A DNA stretch of 64,000 bases from Membranipora membranacea. Its lineage: Eukaryota; Bryozoa; Gymnolaemata; Cheilostomatida; Membraniporidae. The stretch spans positions 10,788,001-10,852,000 of the forward strand of contig OU612073.1 of the NCBI GenBank assembly GCA_914767715.1. Reading direction: 5' to 3'. The translations under genes were made by a program, and so were the position numbers. Shown piece by piece: positions 58,490 to 64,000 of the stretch. Below the pieces are notes generated by a model, which searched no databases, was not told where the DNA came from, and worked only from the letters and a program-made list of their open reading frames with translations. Each line of letters opens with the position of its first letter. The first letter of the stretch is position 1.

Positions 58490-60905
58490 GAATCGATAAA
58501 TTATTTATCAAAGTAAGAAGTCTTAGAGAGGAAGTTTTTGTGGTCAATCTGTCAAATGAAATAATATATGCTTTTATTGAACTAAGGTTAAGAAGGAGAG
58601 CAGTTTTTACAACTCTGTTCCTGGGTTTCTCAATGGAGAGAGGTGGACAAGAATTCCAAAATTTCGCTTCAGGTTCTGAAAAATTAGTCTGGAAATGTGG
58701 CATTTCCCCTCTCTGCTTAGATGTTTTTGTATTGAAACAAAACAAGGCTGTTATAGTATTGAAAGTATGTTACGTAATTCTTGGGATATAGACCCATCAC
58801 AATTGGGAACTCTGAGCATGACTGTACATAGTAAAACCTCTATTTACCACATAGAGTTATTATATACTCTAGAGTGGACAATGTGTACAAATATAGCATC
58901 AGTTTTTGTCCTACTTAATTGAACAAGTGATCGGAGGTGTAAAAGTTTGCAGCTTGCCTCATTTTCAGTCACAGCTTACATAATGTCACGATTCAGATTT
59001 GCTCTCCAGATAACATTACTTTATTGAGGGTATTATTATAAGCTTTTTTGTTTCTTATGTCAAAGAAGATCAATTAAGATTGGTGCTAAAATCAGATGTG
59101 GTGTTACTGTCAGTCCTCATTGCTCATAAGATCACTTTCTGGTTGCCTCTCTTATATTTTCATAGCATCAATCCATTTCTGACAGAGAATCACAGCTGTA
59201 TGAAATGCTAACTCTGGTCATTTCAAAGGATTGAACACTAATACACTAATCCCCCTTCCCTCAAAACTATGCAAACAAATACACATATATACGTCAACTG
59301 CCAGCGCCTTTACTGGAGTATACACAAAGGCACATTATGTATGATGCTGAAGTTGCCATCTCAACTAATTTACGAACACAAACCAACAACCATAGTCATG
59401 ATAATCATACCAGAAAATTGTATCAAACATCCACAACGACCGCTCTAAAGCAAATGGTCCCTTATTTCAAGTATGGTGGGAAATCAGAAATATCCGTCCA
59501 CTTAAAATGTCACATTAGTGAGTGTTTGTTCTGAAAAATCTGGAGTCAGTCTGGATAGGTATGTATGTGAGTCTTCCATTCAAAGATTTACTTGACACTC
59601 AGCGACTTATCAAAAAAGTTTGTTACAAAATACCTTCATTTATATGCTTTCAAAACCTGCTGTGTATGGTTGAATGGTTTTGCGAATTCAAAAACTAGAG
59701 GACACCACCGGGGAGGAAATTTAGAGCTTTAAATGACATAGCAAAATCTAGACGCCGAATCTGTCAGAACCGTATGTAAATTGCTTCTGCAAATGGCGGA
59801 ACTTAGCGGCCGACATTTAACCTCCAGTCAGCTTTTCCACAAGCTATGTTTACACCTTATACTGAACAAATAACATTAGCTCACTTGATGGATAACATAT
59901 GAGTAAAAGAGACAGAATCCAACTTGTGGTTGAGAGAAACGTGGAAAAAAACAAGCTAGATTGGTCATTTTTCTTCATCACAGTGATGTGTTTGCGGTTG
60001 GGGTTTTGGCTTATTTTCATGGGAAAACATAGAAAATTTTTCCAATGGCTGCACGTGAAAATACCTACAAGTGTTCAACATGGTGTGACATGAAAAATTT
60101 TCCAAAAAAATGGCTATTAGCGCTCTAAAACATAAATTTTCATGCTCAATTCCTATATTCTCAATGATAACTTTTATGATACAGGCACTAGCCATGCACA
60201 ACCAGATTGCGTCGCCTCATGAATTTCGCAATAATTAAGTAGGACGTTTTGAGCACTGCATTGTCCACTCTAGAGTATATAATAACTCTATGATTTACCA
60301 CAACGATGTAAAATTTCATGATTATCATGCCAGAGAAATAGAAGAAGAAGCTTATACCATTTGTACATGGGTATGACGAAAGCTTTTAAAAGTGAAACCC
60401 ACTCTTCCTTTCCTCGTCCTCCACCATTTAAGATTTGTTTGGTAGAAATTTTGACAGATGTTTGGTTCATTGTACTGACTATTCTAAGCTTTTACAGCGA
60501 TATACTAAGTAAAGCGCTCATTAGGGATTCAGATAGACTTAATATACTTAGTAGCATTATGTTTATTGGGAAACATAACCATTCTGGTAAGGAGTTATCA
60601 GATCATGCACCGAGAGGACATAACTAATCATAGATAGAATCTATCAAGCCTCGAGATACTCATTTCCCTGCTCAAATGCTAACTTATGGCTAACAACACC
60701 ACAAGAGAGGGATGACATAGAGATAATAGAACAAAGATTTGAATGCATCAAATATATTTTACAATATTAAAATTGTACAGTAAAAAGGGAAAACAAACTT
60801 GACATTAAAAATATAACAGAAAACATTAAGCAATACAGCCTAAGTAACGAATCAGACCAGGGAGGGTGGGACACCCACCCTCTCTGATCAGACAGTTAGT
60901 CCAAG
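58490..60905 (+). repeat. Dispersed repeat X, copy 3 (interrupted)
   Basis: 58500-58849 and 60301-60905 match copy 2 (37145-38030 and 43085-43400) in the same order. The centre is occupied by the 1.44-kb element at 58850-60292. It ends close to the stop codon of GN-rich member 6. Confidence 0.68.
58850..60292. mobile_element. 1443-bp non-autonomous DNA transposon with 8-bp target duplication
   Basis: The inverted termini start CATAGAGTTATTATATACTC and continue to GGACAATG (about 34 bp). The right end is the exact complement, ending ATAACTCTATG. It is flanked by ATTTACCA at 58842-58849 and 60293-60300. Copies 1 and 2 of repeat X show the single unoccupied ATTTACCA. The longest inner frame (59899-60093) is not a transposase. 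8-bp duplications are typical of the hAT and P superfamilies. Confidence 0.9.
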
Positions 60906-60907
60906 AC

Positions 60908-61615
60908 TTAGTAACCAGTGTTAGATTTTTTATTGCTATTTCCAAATCCAAATTTCCTCATAAAGCTTGATCGTGAAAGCTTTGTTATGTCTAGGCCTCG
61001 TCTAATAGCTTCTGCTTTCCAATCCCAAGGTCTGGATATTCTGCCATCCTTTCCAGAGCGATTACCACCCTGTTTACTGCTGTTATTACCACCACGATTA
61101 CTGCCAACTATTCCGCCTCGCTGACTACCATTAGGGGAAACAGGTGTCCGGTCTTCTGTAACAGCAATTCGTTGCCTTAATGTTGTTGTTGTTGTTGCTG
61201 TTGTTGTTGTAGTTGGTGTTGTAGTTGGTGTTGCTGTTGTAGTTGTTGTTGTAGTAGTTGCAGGGTTACTGGGTGGTCCACCAGAGTTGTCATTTCCATT
61301 GAAGTTGCCGTTGAACCCGCCTACATTTCTGTTGCCATTATTAGATCCACCATTCCCATTACCATTAACTCCGCCCCTGTTAAAGTTCCCATTATTAACT
61401 CAGTTATCATTTTCTTTACCCTTTTTCAATGCAAAACCAGTAAGTCCGAAAATGCAAATAAACCACGTAAATTAATTCAAAAACAAAATTTTATTTTTAT
61501 GATGTGGATGTATTTAAATGTGAAAATGAATTTCAAAATACCTACCGCTAACACCACAGCATTGAGTACAGAGACCTATGACGACAGCAATAGATAGAAT
61601 AGACATCGACATCAT
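60908..61615 (-). CDS. Secreted GN-rich protein with Thr-rich and basic C-terminal domains, member 6
   Basis: Exons 61615-61546 and 61398-60908 join in phase 1 to give 186 residues. The signal peptide (MMSMSILSIAVVIGLC) is followed by TQCCGVS. Then comes the GN-rich core (NNGNFNRGGVNG, NRNVGGFNGNFNGND) and about 30 residues of almost pure Thr with Pro and Ala, a mucin-like O-glycosylation target. A G/S/N/R-rich linker and a basic tail (RPWDWKAEAIRRGLDITKL...) complete it. The acceptor choice matters: using AACTGAG/TT keeps the frame open, whereas the nearer upstream AG (GTAAAG) would include an in-frame TGA. It is twice the size of its relatives and has unique modules; functional divergence is inferred. 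Confidence 0.75.
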
Positions 61616-62004
61616 GTTGGTAACCCTGTAATAATTCAAATAGGTTATTATATTCAGATTAAGGATATATCTTCCCTCGGTGTTAATTTATCACTCAATT
61701 GAACACAAAAACATTTTGCAGGCAATCCAAAATGGTAGACATGGTAGCACATGTGACTGGGTCACGTAGCACTGTCTGGAGTAGTGATGTACTCCAAATG
61801 ATTAAGAGTCTCTATGTCCCTAAATCCAGCTCCTACATCATTTTCCATTCAAAAAGATACACTATTTCTCAGAGGATATTTAGATGAATGATAAATTTAG
61901 TACAATCTAAAAAATCTTTTCATTACACAGCAGTATTGCTGATTCCGGATAATTTCACATAATATAGTTATGTGAAACTGATAACATAAAAAAAGTTAGC
62001 TTAC

Positions 62005-62102
62005 CTTTGAAGTCAAGTTTATCCGACAAACAAAAAGTTGCTAAACTAGGAAAACTCCTTTGCAGTGAATGATTTTGAGGCATTGTTCTCATCAGTTTTA
62101 TA
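62005..62102 (-). promoter_or_regulatory. TATA box and non-coding first exon of GN-rich member 6
   Basis: TATAAAA lies at 62102-62096. The leader exon carries ATCATTCACTGCAAAGGAG and ends at 62005 before donor GTAAGC, matching the family leader. Confidence 0.72.
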
Positions 62103-62755
62103 GCTGTGCTTGTGTAATTGGAACTATACGCCCACTTCGGAATTCTGGAAGTCTCTAAAAAATAGGAAGCAGCATTGTCACTGTCAGGGATGTGGTTGAG
62201 CCTCGGTTACATCAGTGTACCGCCCTAAACCGTGGTGGCATCTCACTGGGTGTCGGAGCAAGAATTGTGACAAACTTACGAAATTGTAAATATCAAATAT
62301 CGGCACTTGGCAGTATGGCTTGACACGATAAAACAACATTATTTCATAATAAATCAAAACCGTTACTTTCCTAGCACAAAATGTTCAGCGTCGAGCGTGC
62401 AGAAAATGGTAATCCTAGAATATACTGAACCATTGTCCCAGCAACAGAGGTAACAAATAACTTCTACCGGTACTTGAGTTACGTATTAGATTAATCCTAT
62501 GCCTTGGCAGTCTGTTTGCGGCTAGCTGAGAATCAAGGCAAATGGATTATAATGTAGAAAGCTCAGAAAAAGTAAACACATAGCTTCTATTACCGATAAT
62601 TATCACATCATGAAAGAACCTGTCATGCCAATTAAATAGTACTTAGTTATGGAAATTCCAAGGATAAAAAAATTAAAAACCAATTTACAAAATGCAGGCT
62701 ATCCTAGGCATCCGGTTCTGGCCCATGCTAGGATGGGGTGAGGGGTACATTTTTT
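62103..62755. other. Intergenic stretch upstream of GN-rich member 6
   Basis: No gene or repeat is recognised before the duplicated segment that starts near 62756. Confidence 0.45.
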
Positions 62756-63445
62756 TATTATTACTTATCTGATGTCGCTGGTTAAAACGACAGCTGCTCT
62801 ATTCTTTCAAATAGGAGAAATGTTTTGCATAAGCTAGTCCAGGATTATTGTTGTTGCATTGCACTGTGGAAAAAGACACCATTGAAGTATCATAACCACT
62901 AAAAACCGATGATTTTTATCATTTTATATACTATCGGATTAAAAAGAATTATTGAATTATTCTGCTTCTTTTTAAAACTTTTTAAGGATAACTTTCGTTC
63001 GATGAGAATGTTTTTTAAATTCTTACTCTGCAATTTACAGGTTATCGAGAATGATGTCAATGTATATTCTTAGTCTTACTATTGCTGCTATAATTGTTGC
63101 TGGTTTGGCAGCTGAAGGTGGGTATTTTTCTACTATTAGCAGCTGTATCATAAGTACGAGTAGAACCAGTTTTTAAAATGAGATATTGTGGAGTGATTAA
63201 ATAATATGCAACTTGCCAAAAGTGGCGTGACCTGAATCTGAAAGTTTATCATACAGTCTTAAATCCGCAAAATTGCCTAGATCAAGATTTGATCAGGGAG
63301 TCCCAAACTCATTGGCTTAATGCAATTGTCCAAGGTCGGAATTCCCTCCCCCTGAACCGACTATATTACTATGCCTTACTTTCTTATCACTGTCTGCATG
63401 TAGAGTTAATATGACCTGTGGAGCTACCAAGTATTTTAGACAAAG
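62756..63445 (+). pseudogene. GN-rich member 7, signal exon only (fragment)
   Basis: Almost identical to 26735-27435. It includes the end of the 5'-UTR intron, the signal exon (63051-63117, MMSMYILSLTIAAIIVAGLA, donor AAG/GTGGGT) and part of the next intron. The promoter and leader exon are missing on the left, and similarity to member 2 stops at about 63445, before any GN-rich exon. It is probably a non-functional duplicate made recently. Confidence 0.75.
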
Positions 63446-64000
63446 CAAAGGTAATTAGTGTTGACAAGTGTCATATTTTTATGGGAGTTCTAATCCAGCT
63501 TATGAGTGGTTATCAATTTTTATGGTTTCGGCCCAGGGTCTGGTACAGAAATGTGTTGGTTGAGTTTTAACAAGTTATTCACTGCACTGTGTCTTTATAT
63601 GATATGTGATTGACCTTTAGTTTTGTACTGTCGCACTTTTCGGAAATAAAATTTGTTATCCCCGTTGTCGAGATTTTGACTGTGTGTGTGTGTCCCTCTA
63701 AATTTCTTGTACGGTTAATCGTTTGCTGCATCTGACACAAGCAATCATCAACACTGCTGTGTAATTGTACAGGTTTACAGAGTAAACATTGCTAATAATG
63801 CTTGGCCTAAGTGCAATAACCAATCACAGCCGGAATTTTAATAGAAACTCTTCAAGAAAACAATTCACCATCAATTCAATGGTTCCCTTGAGATATTAAA
63901 TTGCCTCTTTCAGTTTTCTTGTCGACCAAACAATTTTGAATATATGCCCCAATTATTATAGTGGAGAGTTCTATTTGATTGGTTTTGTTTGGAAATTGTC
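63446..64000. repeat. Mosaic of copied segments
   Basis: 63455-63655 is the inverted counterpart of 47690-47885 (TGGTTTCGGCCCAGGGTCTG, ATATGATATGTGATTGACC). 63715-64000 is the inverted counterpart of 28180-28450 (CAACACTGCTGTGTAATTGT, GGCAATTTAATATCTC in complement). A small TGTG run is near 63681. No coding. Confidence 0.7.

Noticed and set aside
1-64000. CRISPR array or bacterial operon
   Set aside because: Introns, TATA-driven leader exons, SINEs and a LINE mark eukaryotic DNA; the short tandem repeats have no regular spacers.

Overview
This window looks like AT-rich nuclear DNA from an invertebrate animal. Genes are split by short GT-AG introns, TATA boxes sit in front of non-coding first exons, a long retrotransposon is present, and the one clear housekeeping gene fragment (glutamine-dependent NAD+ synthetase) is of the animal/eukaryotic type. 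I cannot name the species; a sponge or another early-branching marine invertebrate is only a guess. There is no operon structure and no CRISPR array.

Layout. 1-2.4 kb: minus-strand C-terminal exons of an NAD synthetase running off the left edge. 3.2-5.2 kb (+) and 9.8-12.5 kb (-): two convergent paralogues with three coding exons each. They encode a very divergent chymotrypsin-fold protein with His, Asp and Ser motifs in trypsin order and no signal peptide. A broken third copy lies at 56.6-57.5 kb. From 7.4 kb to the right edge are eight members or remnants of a family of short secreted glycine/asparagine-rich (GN-rich) peptides: six apparently intact genes, one decayed copy and one fragment. 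They share one plan: TATA box, non-coding exon, signal-peptide exon ending in phase 1, then a repetitive GN-rich exon.

15-46 kb: the GN-rich genes alternate with genes and pseudogenes of an FAD-dependent amine oxidase (L-amino-acid-oxidase type). The layout is mirror-like: oxidase(+), GN(+), GN(-), oxidase(-). This block was tandemly duplicated (about 18.25-25.24 kb and 26.03-34.33 kb). Only the oxidase at 43.6-46.2 kb is intact; the others carry nonsense codons, frameshifts, deletions or lost splice sites.

Mobile DNA: an apparently intact two-ORF LINE (38-43.1 kb), a 5'-truncated relative, a tRNA-derived SINE family, a TTA-target MITE, a roughly 505-bp foldback element, a 1.44-kb element with an 8-bp target duplication, a dispersed repeat hit independently by two of these, and several palindromes and satellites. 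From 46 to 54 kb and 57.5 to 60.9 kb I recognise almost no genes.

Working picture (inference): an oxidase that would make hydrogen peroxide and a battery of secreted low-complexity peptides are co-amplified in one locus. That would fit extracellular matrix, adhesive or antimicrobial chemistry, but nothing in the sequence proves it.
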